Positions 8,526 to 16,538 of a stretch of 64,000 nucleotides of DNA are shown piece by piece (the first letter of the stretch is position 1; each line of letters begins with the position of its first letter). Location: contig DASQAT010000041.1 in the NCBI GenBank assembly GCA_035635555.1, positions 62,001-126,000 of the forward strand, written 5' to 3'. Origin of the DNA: Candidatus Dormiibacterota bacterium (GTDB lineage: Bacteria; Acidobacteriota; Polarisedimenticolia; Gp22-AA2). A program made the translations under genes and the position numbers. The notes under the pieces are model-generated. The model was given only the letters and a program-made list of their open reading frames with translations. It was not told where the DNA came from and made no database searches.

Positions 8526-9467
8526 CTACGCCGCCGACGGCAGGAGCCCTTCCAGGAACTCGTCCGGATCGAAATCGACCAGGTCGTCCGGTCCCTCGCC
8601 GACGCCCACGTAGCGCAGGGGGATCCCGAGCTCCTGCACGATCCGGACGGCCACGCCGCCCCTTGCGGTCCCGTCCAGCTTGGTCACGACCAGACCGTTC
8701 ACGCGGGCCGCGCCCAGGAACTGCTTCGCCTGGCTCACCCCGTTCTGCCCGGTCGTCGCGTCCAGCACCAGGAGAACGTCGTCCGGGGCCCCCTCGATGC
8801 GGCGCCCGACCACCCGGACGATCTTCTCCAGCTCCCGCATCAAGGGCTCCTGGGTGTGCAGCCTCCCAGCCGTGTCGACGATCAAGGCGTCCGCGCCGCG
8901 CGACAGCGCCGCCGCGGCGGCGTCGAACACCACGCCCGAAGGATCGGCGCCGGGACGGTGCCCCACGAAATCCACGCCGACTCTCTCCGCCCACAAACGC
9001 AGCTGCTCACCGGCGCCGGCCCGGAACGTGTCGGCCGCGCACAGCACCACCTTCTTCCCTTCCGTGCGAAGCCGTTGCGCCAGCTTCGCGGCGGTCGTCG
9101 TCTTGCCCCCGCCGTTGACGCCGACGATCAGGACGACCCGGGGTCGCCGCGTCGACGCGCTCGCCGCAGGACCACTTGTGGCGAGGATGTCGCGCAGCAC
9201 GCGGCGCGCCGTCTCCCGCACACCCTCCCACGACGGGGGCGTCGATCCCGGCTGTCCCTTCACGGCCTCGACAATCTGCGCGGCGGCGCGCGGGCCTAGG
9301 TCCGCCTGGATCAAAGCGGTCTCGAGGGCTCCGCTCCAGTCGTCCGCCTTGGCGGCACCGCGGAACAGGGAAGCCACCCGCACCAGGATCCCTTCCCGGG
9401 TGCGGCGCAGTCCCTGGCGCAGCCGCTCGAAACGGCCGGAGCCCGCGGGCGACTCCGCGGCAGTCAT
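8526..9467 (-). CDS. ftsY: SRP receptor GTPase FtsY
   Basis: Membrane-associated receptor that docks SRP-ribosome complexes at the SecYEG translocon. The N domain is followed by the G domain: Walker A IVGVNGGGKTTTAAKLA, CAADTFRAGAGEQL, DTAGRLHTQEPLM and specificity loop TKLDGTARGG, ending LRYVGVGEGPDDLVDFDPDEF. At 313 residues it lacks the long acidic A domain of the E. coli protein, as many homologues do. Its ATG overlaps the preceding TPR gene by 4 nt and ribD follows after 7 nt, so ftsY, the riboflavin genes and ffh are probably cotranscribed. Confidence 0.96.
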   Translation of the reverse strand: MTAAESPAGSGRFERLRQGLRRTREGILVRVASLFRGAAKADDWSGALETALIQADLGPRAAAQIVEAVKGQPGSTPPSWEGVRETARRVLRDILATSGPAASASTRRPRVVLIVGVNGGGKTTTAAKLAQRLRTEGKKVVLCAADTFRAGAGEQLRLWAERVGVDFVGHRPGADPSGVVFDAAAAALSRGADALIVDTAGRLHTQEPLMRELEKIVRVVGRRIEGAPDDVLLVLDATTGQNGVSQAKQFLGAARVNGLVVTKLDGTARGGVAVRIVQELGIPLRYVGVGEGPDDLVDFDPDEFLEGLLPSAA

Positions 9468-10144
9468 GAGCCCGCCTGCTTCACCTTTCGCTCGAGCAGC
9501 TGCCGGGCCTCGGTGGCCTCGGGGGAATCGGGATCCAGGGAGACGACCTTGCGCAGCTCCTTGTCCGCCAGCTCCTTCTGCCCGGCCTGCGCGTACGCCG
9601 TCCCGAGACCGAGACGACCGCGCAGGTAGGCCGGGCTGAGCGACACCGACTTCTGGAAGCTCGCGATCGCCTCCGGGTACATGCTGCGCGCCAGGTACAG
9701 GTAACCGATGTTGAGATGGATCCGCTCAGGCGCCTTGTACGACTTGTCGTTGAGCGCCGCGTGGAACTCGGCGAGCGCCTCGTCGTATTCCTTCATCTCG
9801 CGGTAGACCAGACCGAGATGATTGTGGGCATCCGTGTAGTACGGATTCAGCTTGAGGGCCTTCCTGAACTCCTTCTCCGCCGGCTTGTACTCGCTCTGCT
9901 GGTGACGGATGAAGCCGAGAAGGTAGTGCGCCTCGGCGTTCTCCGGGTCGAGCTTCAGCGCCTTGTTCACCGACTCGATCGCCTGCAGCGTCTTTCCCTG
10001 CTCGACCTGCACCTGGCCGAGCCGGTAGTAGCGCAGCGCCTCGTCTTTCTTGTCAGGGCTTGTCTTCGCCCACGCGGCCACAGCGCAGACCATGCCGATG
10101 ACCGCGACCGCAGCCTTGGAGCAATTCCCGATCGTTCCACGCAT
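9464..10144 (-). CDS. Exported TPR protein (PilF/PilW-like)
   Basis: A 226-residue protein from the ATG at 10144. It opens with a basic and hydrophobic signal sequence (KAAVAVIGMVCAVAAWA, likely cleaved before KTSPD) with no lipobox Cys at the junction. Five or so TPRs follow, including ALRYYRLGQVQVEQGKTLQAI, AEAHYLLGFIRHQQSEY and AHNHLGLVYREMKEYDEALAEF. The layout resembles PilF/PilW secretin pilotins, and pilT and a PilB-like gene are elsewhere in the window, but the pilus assignment is inference. It is the first gene of the ftsY-to-rnhB operon, directly behind a strong promoter. Confidence 0.82.
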   Translation of the reverse strand: MRGTIGNCSKAAVAVIGMVCAVAAWAKTSPDKKDEALRYYRLGQVQVEQGKTLQAIESVNKALKLDPENAEAHYLLGFIRHQQSEYKPAEKEFRKALKLNPYYTDAHNHLGLVYREMKEYDEALAEFHAALNDKSYKAPERIHLNIGYLYLARSMYPEAIASFQKSVSLSPAYLRGRLGLGTAYAQAGQKELADKELRKVVSLDPDSPEATEARQLLERKVKQAGS

Positions 10145-10184
10145 TCGCCGCAAGGATTTTTCCCGTCCGTCCGAAAAGCGCGTA

Positions 10185-10213
10185 ATTCTATCAAACTCAA
10201 CGACTTTTGTAAA
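10185..10213 (-). promoter_or_regulatory. Sigma70-type promoter for the TPR-ftsY-rib-ffh operon
   Basis: On the minus strand, TTTACA (10213-10208), a 17-nt spacer and TAGAAT (10190-10185) each match the consensus at 5 of 6 positions. The start site would fall around 10178, giving a leader of about 35 nt before the TPR gene at 10144. The -35 lies inside the 3' end of the cpsB-like gene, so the downstream operon can be expressed independently of the phospholipid block. Confidence 0.6.
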
Positions 10214-11009
10214 CGTCGCGACGAGAGAACAACGACCGCAGCCGGGCGCGGAAGCCATGCGCCGGCGGCACGGTCGCCTCGGTCGTCTCCACGTCCCGGC
10301 CGTCGAGGATCGCGCGGGGCGTCTCCTCGACCATGCGGCGTGCGGCCCCTTCACCCACCTCGGCGGCCGCGACCGGGATCACTTCGGAAAGGACAGGAGG
10401 GCGATAGCGGACGTCGTGCGCGTCGGAGGCGAGCACGTGAACCAGGTTCCGCCGCAGGAGGGCCCGCGCGAAATCGCGCGGCTTCTCGCCGAACTTCCCG
10501 GTCAGGGACGCCGCCGTGACCTGCGTCAGGGCGCCGATCCGCACCGAGGCGGCGACCCGCTCGATGTTTTCGAGGTAGTAGGCGACGCGCTCCGGATGCG
10601 CCATGAGCGGCGTGATCCCCAGAAGCCGGAGCTGGAAGATCGTATCGTCCACCTGCATCGGAATCTGCTGGTACGGGAGCTCGAGCAGGAGGTAACGTCC
10701 GCCGTCGGCTACCGTCATGAGCTGTTTCGCTTTGGCGCGCGCCACCAGGTCCGCCGTGAAGTAGACCTCCGCGCCCGGCAGGAGCGTCACCCCTTCGGCC
10801 TCGTCCCCCCTGGCCGCCTCCCGCACCAGCGCCACCCGCTCGAGGATCGTCTCGCGCCGGTTGTCGTAGACACCGGGTTTCATGTGCGGCGTGGCCACGA
10901 CCACCTTCACGCCGTCGCGCCGGGCGATGCGCAGGAACTCCAGGGTCTCCTCGACCTTCTTCGCCCCGTCGTCGATGCCGGGCAGGAGATGGTTGTGCAG
11001 ATCGATCAC
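10197..11009 (-). CDS. CpsB/YwqE-type PHP-domain protein tyrosine phosphatase
   Basis: Likely manganese-dependent tyrosine phosphatase of the PHP superfamily that in other bacteria dephosphorylates capsule/exopolysaccharide tyrosine kinases. Motifs are IDLHNHLLPGIDDGAK at the start, VVATPHMKPG, LLLELPYQ, PLMAHPERV and VLASDAHDVRYRPP, which supply the metal-binding His/Asp/Glu set. The start is GTG at 11009, overlapping the gpsA stop (GTGA) and preceded by AGGAGG. It has 270 residues, and the last 45 are a basic extension beyond the barrel. No matching kinase or capsule genes occur here, so its substrate is open. Confidence 0.88.
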   Translation of the reverse strand: MIDLHNHLLPGIDDGAKKVEETLEFLRIARRDGVKVVVATPHMKPGVYDNRRETILERVALVREAARGDEAEGVTLLPGAEVYFTADLVARAKAKQLMTVADGGRYLLLELPYQQIPMQVDDTIFQLRLLGITPLMAHPERVAYYLENIERVAASVRIGALTQVTAASLTGKFGEKPRDFARALLRRNLVHVLASDAHDVRYRPPVLSEVIPVAAAEVGEGAARRMVEETPRAILDGRDVETTEATVPPAHGFRARLRSLFSRRDVYKSR

Positions 11010-12052
11010 GCTTCCTCCTTGAGCGGGCGCGCCAGGAGGGAGGCGACCGCGTCCCGGGGGGACGTTCCTCCGAACAGCACCGCGCTCACCTGCCCCGCGA
11101 TCGGCATCTCGACGCCGTGCGTTTCCGCCAGGGCCACGACGGCGCGGGTCGTCGCCACGCCTTCCGCCACCATCCGCATCCCCGAAAGGACCGCCTGCAG
11201 CTTCCGCCCGCGCCCGACCTCCAGACCGACCGAGCGGTTGCGGCTCAAGGCGCCGGTGCACGTCAGGATGAGATCGCCGGCCCCGGCGAGGCCCGCGAAG
11301 GTCTCGGGGTGTCCACCCATCCGCGTGCCGAGACGGGCCATCTCGACCATCCCGCGGGTGATGAGGGCCGCGCGCGTGTTGCTGCCGAAGCCAATCCCCT
11401 CGGCGATACCGGTGGCGATCGCCACGACGTTCTTGAAGGCTCCCGCGAGCTCGACCCCCACGCGATCGCGATTGCAGTAGACGCGCAGATTGTCGCGCGA
11501 CAGACGGTCCTGGACGCGCTCCGTGGCGCGCGCGTCCTCACCGGCCACGACCACCGCCGTCGGGTCGCCGCGCGCGACCTCGGCGGCGAAGCTCGGTCCC
11601 GAGAGGACCGTGGCGCGACGGCCGGCCTCTTCCCCCGCCTCCCGCGCCAGCACCTCCGACAGTCGCAGCAGGCTCTCTTCCTCGATCCCCTTCGAGGCGA
11701 TGACCAGGTCGGCGGAAGGCGGCAGGTTTGACGCGGCCGCGCGGAACACCGGGCGAAGATGCTGAGCCGGCACGACGAAGAGCACCAGACGGGCGTCGCG
11801 CAGCGCCGCGCTCAACTGGCCGGTCACCTCGAGACTGCGCGGGAAGCGGTGGCCCCCGAGGTACACCGTGTTCTCACCGGTCTCCCGGAGCGCGCGCGCC
11901 GCCTCCTGGCTGCGGGCCCACAGGACGACAGGATCGCCGGAGCGCGCCAGGTGCAGGGCGAGCGCGGTCCCCCAGGATCCCGCTCCCAGGACGGCCGCTT
12001 TCCCCGCCCCCCGGGCCCGCCGCGTGCCCCTGTCCCCGCCGTCGATGGTCAC
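11006..12052 (-). CDS. gpsA: Glycerol-3-phosphate dehydrogenase [NAD(P)+]
   Basis: Reduces dihydroxyacetone phosphate to sn-glycerol 3-phosphate, the backbone for phospholipids. The nucleotide-binding motif AAVLGAGSWGTALALHLA lies near residue 20. The central AFKNVVAIATGIAEGIGFGSNTRAALITRG block contains the catalytic Lys and the NTRA substrate-binding region, and GLAGAGDLILTCTG is also diagnostic. The 348 residues include a short Gly/Arg-rich N-terminal extension. It overlaps both plsY and the cpsB-like gene by 4 nt. Adjacent plsY uses its product. Confidence 0.96.
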   Translation of the reverse strand: MTIDGGDRGTRRARGAGKAAVLGAGSWGTALALHLARSGDPVVLWARSQEAARALRETGENTVYLGGHRFPRSLEVTGQLSAALRDARLVLFVVPAQHLRPVFRAAASNLPPSADLVIASKGIEEESLLRLSEVLAREAGEEAGRRATVLSGPSFAAEVARGDPTAVVVAGEDARATERVQDRLSRDNLRVYCNRDRVGVELAGAFKNVVAIATGIAEGIGFGSNTRAALITRGMVEMARLGTRMGGHPETFAGLAGAGDLILTCTGALSRNRSVGLEVGRGRKLQAVLSGMRMVAEGVATTRAVVALAETHGVEMPIAGQVSAVLFGGTSPRDAVASLLARPLKEEA

Positions 12053-12657
12053 GTGGGGTCACCCGCGCCCATGCGGTGCTCGGTCCCGCGCAGGAGGCGC
12101 GTGATATTGGCGCGGTGCCGCGCGATCACCAGGACACCGACGACGGCGGCGGCGACCGTCACGGCCCGGTCGGCGTTGAAGAGATAGGCCGCCAGTGGAA
12201 GCGCCAGGGCGGCGAGGACCGACCCGAGTCCGACGATGCGGGTGAGCGCCACGGTCAACCCGAAGACGCCGACCGCTGCGAGCGTGGCCTGGGGCGCGAG
12301 CACCGCGAACGCCCCGGCTCCGGTCGCGACTCCCTTGCCCCCCTTGAAGCGCAGGAATGGAGAAAAGCTGTGTCCGAGCACCGCCAGGGCCGCGGCCAGC
12401 GCCTGGACCAGCGGGGTGGCCTGCGGACCCAGAACAACGCTCGGAACGAGGACCGCCACGGCCCCTTTCGCCGCGTCCAGGAGGAGTCCCACGGCTCCCA
12501 GGCCGTAGCCAAGAGTGCGCGCCAGGTTCGTCGCCCCGACGTTGCCGCTGCCCACCGTTCTCAGATCGACACCGCGCCGGCGGGCGATCAGGTGGGAGAA
12601 CGGGATACCGCCGAGCAGGAAGGCGGCCAACAGTGAAGCGAACACCGGGCCGCTCAT
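12049..12657 (-). CDS. plsY: Glycerol-3-phosphate acyltransferase PlsY
   Basis: Integral membrane enzyme that acylates glycerol 3-phosphate at sn-1 using acyl-phosphate. The 202 residues contain about five hydrophobic segments. Conserved loops are seen as SGNVGATNLART near residue 37 and RFKGGKGVATGAGAF near residue 104, with the Gly-rich KGGKG acyl-phosphate site. It starts 4 nt inside the thpR stop and ends 4 nt inside gpsA, so supply and use of glycerol 3-phosphate are coupled. Confidence 0.95.
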   Translation of the reverse strand: MSGPVFASLLAAFLLGGIPFSHLIARRRGVDLRTVGSGNVGATNLARTLGYGLGAVGLLLDAAKGAVAVLVPSVVLGPQATPLVQALAAALAVLGHSFSPFLRFKGGKGVATGAGAFAVLAPQATLAAVGVFGLTVALTRIVGLGSVLAALALPLAAYLFNADRAVTVAAAVVGVLVIARHRANITRLLRGTEHRMGAGDPT

Positions 12658-13235
12658 GCGGCTCCCCCCGTTGCCGCTTCGCCCTCGAGGGGAAACCGCC
12701 GGAGGGGGGTATAGACGGCACCCCCGGGATCGAGCCGGCTCTCGAACAGGACGTACTCCGTCACCTCGAAACCCCCGAGCCCCGACCCGCCGGCGCGCTC
12801 CAGGATATCCCGCCAGCCTTCCCGCCCCGGTCCCTTCACCCGTCCGAGCGTCAGGTGCGGGTTGAAGTCGCGCGTTTCGGGCGGGACGCCGAACGGCGCG
12901 GTCGCGGCCTCGATGGCCGCCGCCAGACTGCGCGCCTGGTCGATGTCTCCTCCCACCTCCACCCAGATGAGCCGCGGCGTTCCCCGCGCGGGAAACGGAA
13001 CCGCGCGAACCGTTTCGAGCCGGAACGGCCGGAGCCGCACGCCTGCACCTGCGACGGCCGTCGTAACCTCCTCCAGTCTCGACCCGGCCACCTCTCCCAG
13101 AAACTTCAGCGTGAGATGGATCCCGTCGGGACGCACCCAGCGCACCGGCAGGGGCGCCTCTCTCAACTCCCGCTGGAGACTCTCGAGGCGCCCACGGAGA
13201 TCGGTCGGCAATTCCGCGGCCACGAAGAGTCTCAC
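12654..13235 (-). CDS. thpR: RNA 2',3'-cyclic phosphodiesterase (LigT/ThpR)
   Basis: 2H phosphoesterase that opens 2',3'-cyclic phosphates on RNA ends. The two catalytic HxTx motifs are HLTLKFLGEV near residue 40 and NPHLTLGRVKG near residue 127; the fold begins with the typical MRLFVAAELP strand. The 193 residues match the family. It lies between cinA and plsY with 4-nt overlaps at both ends, as part of the pgsA-led operon. The physiological substrate is not clear in any family member. Confidence 0.93.
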   Translation of the reverse strand: MRLFVAAELPTDLRGRLESLQRELREAPLPVRWVRPDGIHLTLKFLGEVAGSRLEEVTTAVAGAGVRLRPFRLETVRAVPFPARGTPRLIWVEVGGDIDQARSLAAAIEAATAPFGVPPETRDFNPHLTLGRVKGPGREGWRDILERAGGSGLGGFEVTEYVLFESRLDPGGAVYTPLRRFPLEGEAATGGAA

Positions 13236-14476
13236 ATCTCGACCCCGAGAAGGGCGCCTCGCAGCAGTTCGAGCGCCGTGCGCCCCGTCCGCGCCCGGAC
13301 CGTCTCGCGCTCCCCCGGCAACCTCAGTGCGCGGCTCGTTTCGATCCCCGGTCCCGCGAGACCCAGCACGACCGTTCCGGCCGGCCGGCCGGGCCCGCCC
13401 TCTTCCGGCCCTGCGTAGCCCGTCGCGGAGATCGCCCAGGTCGAGCCGAAGACGCGTCGGGCGCCGCGCGCCATCTCCACGGCCGTCTCGGCGCTCACGG
13501 CGCCATGCGTTTCCAGCGTCCCCGTCTCCACACCCAGGAGTGTCTTCTTGGACTCGTCTGTGTAGACGACCGCGGAGCCGCGAAAATATCGGGACGAACC
13601 GGATACAGAGGTGATCCGCCTCGCGATGCCGCCTCCCGTGATCGACTCCGCCGTCGCGAGGCTCTCGCCCCGCTCCACCAGGAGACGCCCGATCACCTCC
13701 TCCATCGTCTCCTCGTCCCGGGCGAAGACGTGCGAGCCGAGAGCCGACACGATGCCCCTGTCGACCCGTTCGATTCCGGAAGGCTGCTCCCCGGCGCGCA
13801 CGCGCTCGCGCAGATGGATCTCGATCTGATCCGGAGCGGCGAGGATGGTCCAGGCCACGGGATCGGCCGAGCGGGCCACCTCGTCGAGGCGGCGATCGAC
13901 CTCCGATTCGGTGAGGCCGGAGATCTTGATGACACGGTAGGCGAAGCGGTCCCCCTGGACGGGGAGGCGCGGCAGGACCGAATCGTCCACCATCTGGCGC
14001 ATCTCAGCGGGGACTCCGGGCAGAAGCACGAGGGTGGCGCGACCGTGCTGCAGCCACAGGCCCGGGGCGGTCCCCAGACGGTTCGGCAGGACCGCGGCCC
14101 CCTGCGGCACCATCGCCTGTCGCACGTTCCGGGGGGGCATCGGCAACGAGTGCCTGCGGAAACGGTCTTCGATCCCGCTCGCCAGCTGCTCATCCAGGAC
14201 GAGAGGCAGCCCCAGGAGCTCCGCCACCGCCTCGCGCGTCAGGTCGTCGATGGTCGGGCCGAGCCCGCCGGTCGCGACGATCAGCTCGGAGCGGGCGAGG
14301 GCGATGCGAAACACGTCCTTCAGGTCGTCCAGGACGTCGCCGACCATGGTCCTGAAGCGGACCGGGATGCCGCGCTCCCCGAGCCGTCGCGACAGATAGG
14401 CGCCGTTCGTGTCGGTTCGCCAGGGCTCGAGCAGCTCCGAGCCGACGGCAATGAACTCGGCCGTGGGCGTCGTCAT
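13232..14476 (-). CDS. cinA: CinA: molybdopterin-binding domain plus NMN amidohydrolase-type domain
   Basis: Two-domain CinA. N-terminal MoCF-like domain (about 1-170): AEFIAVGSELL, ATGGLGPTIDDLTREAVAELL, LLPGVPAEMRQMV; in homologues this half hydrolyses ADP-ribose. C-terminal PncC-like domain (about 255-414): SLATAESITGGGIARRITSVSGSSRYFRG and WAISATGYAGPEEG, which in PncC deamidates nicotinamide mononucleotide. The 414 residues are full length. The gene starts 4 nt inside plsC and ends 4 nt inside thpR. A role in pyridine nucleotide recycling is inferred from the family. Confidence 0.93.
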   Translation of the reverse strand: MTTPTAEFIAVGSELLEPWRTDTNGAYLSRRLGERGIPVRFRTMVGDVLDDLKDVFRIALARSELIVATGGLGPTIDDLTREAVAELLGLPLVLDEQLASGIEDRFRRHSLPMPPRNVRQAMVPQGAAVLPNRLGTAPGLWLQHGRATLVLLPGVPAEMRQMVDDSVLPRLPVQGDRFAYRVIKISGLTESEVDRRLDEVARSADPVAWTILAAPDQIEIHLRERVRAGEQPSGIERVDRGIVSALGSHVFARDEETMEEVIGRLLVERGESLATAESITGGGIARRITSVSGSSRYFRGSAVVYTDESKKTLLGVETGTLETHGAVSAETAVEMARGARRVFGSTWAISATGYAGPEEGGPGRPAGTVVLGLAGPGIETSRALRLPGERETVRARTGRTALELLRGALLGVEM

Positions 14477-15081
14477 GGTTGAGTCTCGAGGCGACGGATC
14501 GCCAGGACCATCTCACGTGCGAAGGCGTTGAGGGACTCGCGGCCCGACCCAGGGCCTCCGCTCTCGAAGCGCAGAGGCGGACCGAAACGCACGTGGATGC
14601 GGGCCGGCTTCGGGAACCGGCCGCCGACAGGGAGCGAGTCGCGCGCCCCGTCGATGTGGACCGGCACGACCGGCGCCCCGCTGAGCGCGGCGATCATCGC
14701 GGCGCCGAGGCGAGGCTCGCTGAGACGGCCGTCGGCGCTGCGTGAGCCCTCGGGGAACACGCCGAGGATGCGTCCCGAGGCGAGGAGCCGCAGGGCACGC
14801 TTGATCCCCTTCGAGTCCTGCCCCTCGGCGCGCACCGGAATCGTCCCCATGCCCCAGTAGAACCACCGGATGAGGAGCAGGTCGTACATCCGCTGAAGGA
14901 CGATGAAGTGGATCGGTCGCGGCGCTGCCGATCCGAGGATGATGGCGTCGGCGTACGACGTGTGGTTCGAGACCACGATCGCCGGACCCCGGTGCGGCAG
15001 GTGCTCGAGCCCGTCCCGGGTCAGCCCCAGGTAGAAGTGGACGAACGGGAAGAAGATCCCCTTGACGATCCAGTAGAACAT
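14473..15081 (-). CDS. plsC: 1-acyl-sn-glycerol-3-phosphate acyltransferase (PlsC family)
   Basis: Adds the second acyl chain to lysophosphatidic acid. The acyltransferase motifs are VVSNHTSYADAIIL near residue 35 (HX4D), GTIPVRAE, LGVFPEGSRSADGRL and APVVPVHIDG. The 202 residues begin with a membrane-associated segment (FYWIVKGIFFPFVHFYLGL). It sits 10 nt downstream of the DUF502 gene and overlaps cinA by 4 nt, in an operon that also holds plsY, gpsA and pgsA, giving a near-complete phosphatidic acid and phosphatidylglycerol branch. Confidence 0.92.
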   Translation of the reverse strand: MFYWIVKGIFFPFVHFYLGLTRDGLEHLPHRGPAIVVSNHTSYADAIILGSAAPRPIHFIVLQRMYDLLLIRWFYWGMGTIPVRAEGQDSKGIKRALRLLASGRILGVFPEGSRSADGRLSEPRLGAAMIAALSGAPVVPVHIDGARDSLPVGGRFPKPARIHVRFGPPLRFESGGPGSGRESLNAFAREMVLAIRRLETQP

Positions 15082-15091
15082 CGCAGCCTCG

Positions 15092-15769
15092 TCACGATCG
15101 GTCCCAGCCCGGCGGGAGCACGAGTCCGCCGCTGACGATCGTCTTGATACCGTCCTCGACCGACATGTCGAGGGGAATGACGTCGCGATCCGGCACGGCG
15201 GCCAGCCACCCCGACGTAGGATTCGGCGACGTGGGCAGGAACACCAGCGTGAACCCGGACATTTTCGGGCGCTCCCCCGCCAGCCGGAGCGTGGCGTTCT
15301 CCCTGGCCATGAAGCCGATGGTGTACACGCCCGGACGTGGATATTCCACCATCACGACCCTCTGGAACGTGTCGGTCTTCCGGTTCAGGGCGTCCAGAAG
15401 CTGCCGGGCGGCGCCGTAGATCCCCTTGATCAGGGGGATACGCAGCATCATGCGATCGAACGCCGAGAGAATCCGCAGGCCCAGGAAGTTGGTCGTCAGG
15501 GCCCCCACCATGAGGATCAGGACCAGGGTCGCGGACACGCCGATCAGGGGTGCGAGATAGGTCGAAAAGGCGGGATCGTCCACCAGGGGCAGCCGCAGCA
15601 GACTCAGAATCCTGAGGATGAAGGGTGTGGACACGCCGTGGACGAGGCCGAACAGGACGCGGAGCAGCCAGATCGTGATCAGGAGGGGCAGGATGATCAC
15701 GAGACCGGTCAGGAAGAGACGGCGGAGGCGGGCGAACAGCCCCTGATCGTCGCCCCCTGCCCTACCCAA
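15092..15769 (-). CDS. DUF502 family membrane protein
   Basis: A 225-residue protein of the DUF502 family, with function unknown. Two strong membrane segments are visible: LFLTGLVIILPLLITIWLL near residue 20 and YLAPLIGVSATLVLILMVGALTT near residue 75. The conserved IPLIKGIYGAARQLLDAL and RVVMVEYPRPGVYTIGFMARE blocks follow, then FLPTSPNPTSGWLAAVPDRDVIPLDMSVEDGIKTIVSGG. The start is TTG at 15769, overlapping the pgsA stop by 8 nt. Position between pgsA and plsC suggests an envelope role, which is inference only. Confidence 0.88.
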   Translation of the reverse strand: MGRAGGDDQGLFARLRRLFLTGLVIILPLLITIWLLRVLFGLVHGVSTPFILRILSLLRLPLVDDPAFSTYLAPLIGVSATLVLILMVGALTTNFLGLRILSAFDRMMLRIPLIKGIYGAARQLLDALNRKTDTFQRVVMVEYPRPGVYTIGFMARENATLRLAGERPKMSGFTLVFLPTSPNPTSGWLAAVPDRDVIPLDMSVEDGIKTIVSGGLVLPPGWDRS

Positions 15770-16358
15770 GACCGTCCCCCCGGGGGCCCGCTTGCGCCCC
15801 GATCACCCCCAGCCGTCTCGAGAACTTGTAGAAGTAATCGGCTGCGGACAGCGTCGCCACCACCACCACGACCCAGATCGCGATGTCCCCGGCGAGGTCC
15901 CACTTCCCCAGGTAGGTGTTCCCGAAGATGAGCAGCACGACGGCCACCACCTGCGACACGGTCTTGTATTTGCCCCAGATGCTCGCCGCGATCGTGATGC
16001 CCTGGCTGGAGGCGATCATGCGCAGCCCGTCCACCGCGAACTCGCGGCCGATGATGATCCAGACCATCCAGGCCCGCGCCACGCCGATCTGCACGAGCGA
16101 GATGAACGCGGCGGAGGTGAGCAGCTTGTCGGCGATCGGGTCGAGGAGGATGCCGAGCGTCGTCACCTGGTTGCGCCTGCGCGCCAGCCAGCCGTCGAGA
16201 TAATCGGTGCACGAGGCCAGGAGGAACACGATGACGCCGATCATCTGCCACGACAGTCCGAAGGTCTCGAGGTACGTGACGCGGGTCATCAGGACGACGA
16301 CCAGGACCGGTGTCAGAAAGATGCGGACGATCGTGATCCAGGTTGGGAGGTTGATCAT
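15762..16358 (-). CDS. pgsA: CDP-diacylglycerol-glycerol-3-phosphate 3-phosphatidyltransferase
   Basis: Integral membrane enzyme that makes phosphatidylglycerol phosphate. The CDP-alcohol phosphotransferase signature DYLDGWLARRRNQVTTLGILLDPIADK lies near residues 50-78, with all the spaced Asp residues and the Gly and Arg in place. Four to five hydrophobic segments fill the 198 residues, and the N-terminus NLPTWITIVRIFLTPV is typical. CDP-alcohol enzymes differ in acceptor; glycerol phosphate is preferred here because gpsA and plsY are in the same operon. It is the first gene of that operon. Confidence 0.92.
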   Translation of the reverse strand: MINLPTWITIVRIFLTPVLVVVLMTRVTYLETFGLSWQMIGVIVFLLASCTDYLDGWLARRRNQVTTLGILLDPIADKLLTSAAFISLVQIGVARAWMVWIIIGREFAVDGLRMIASSQGITIAASIWGKYKTVSQVVAVVLLIFGNTYLGKWDLAGDIAIWVVVVVATLSAADYFYKFSRRLGVIGAQAGPRGDGLG

Positions 16359-16451
16359 CCTTTAGGGTGCCAGGAAGTCCGAGTGTAGAATGCCGCGAGG
16401 CCGCGCCCCGCTCGCGCCCGAACCGGCCGTCGCTCAAGGCGGGGCAATCCG

Positions 16452-16481
16452 AACCTAGCACACGGCCCGCGCTACGGTCAA
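16452..16481 (-). promoter_or_regulatory. Candidate promoter of the pgsA operon
   Basis: Minus strand TTGACC (16481-16476), an 18-nt spacer and TAGGTT (16457-16452). The -35 matches at 5 of 6 positions; the -10 matches at only 3, so this is moderate evidence. The spacing and the distance of about 95 nt to the pgsA ATG are acceptable. Confidence 0.4.
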
Positions 16482-16538
16482 CGGGACTCGACGACCCATC
16501 GGCGCGCCGCGGCAGGCGCGAAGAGGATCGGGCACGAC

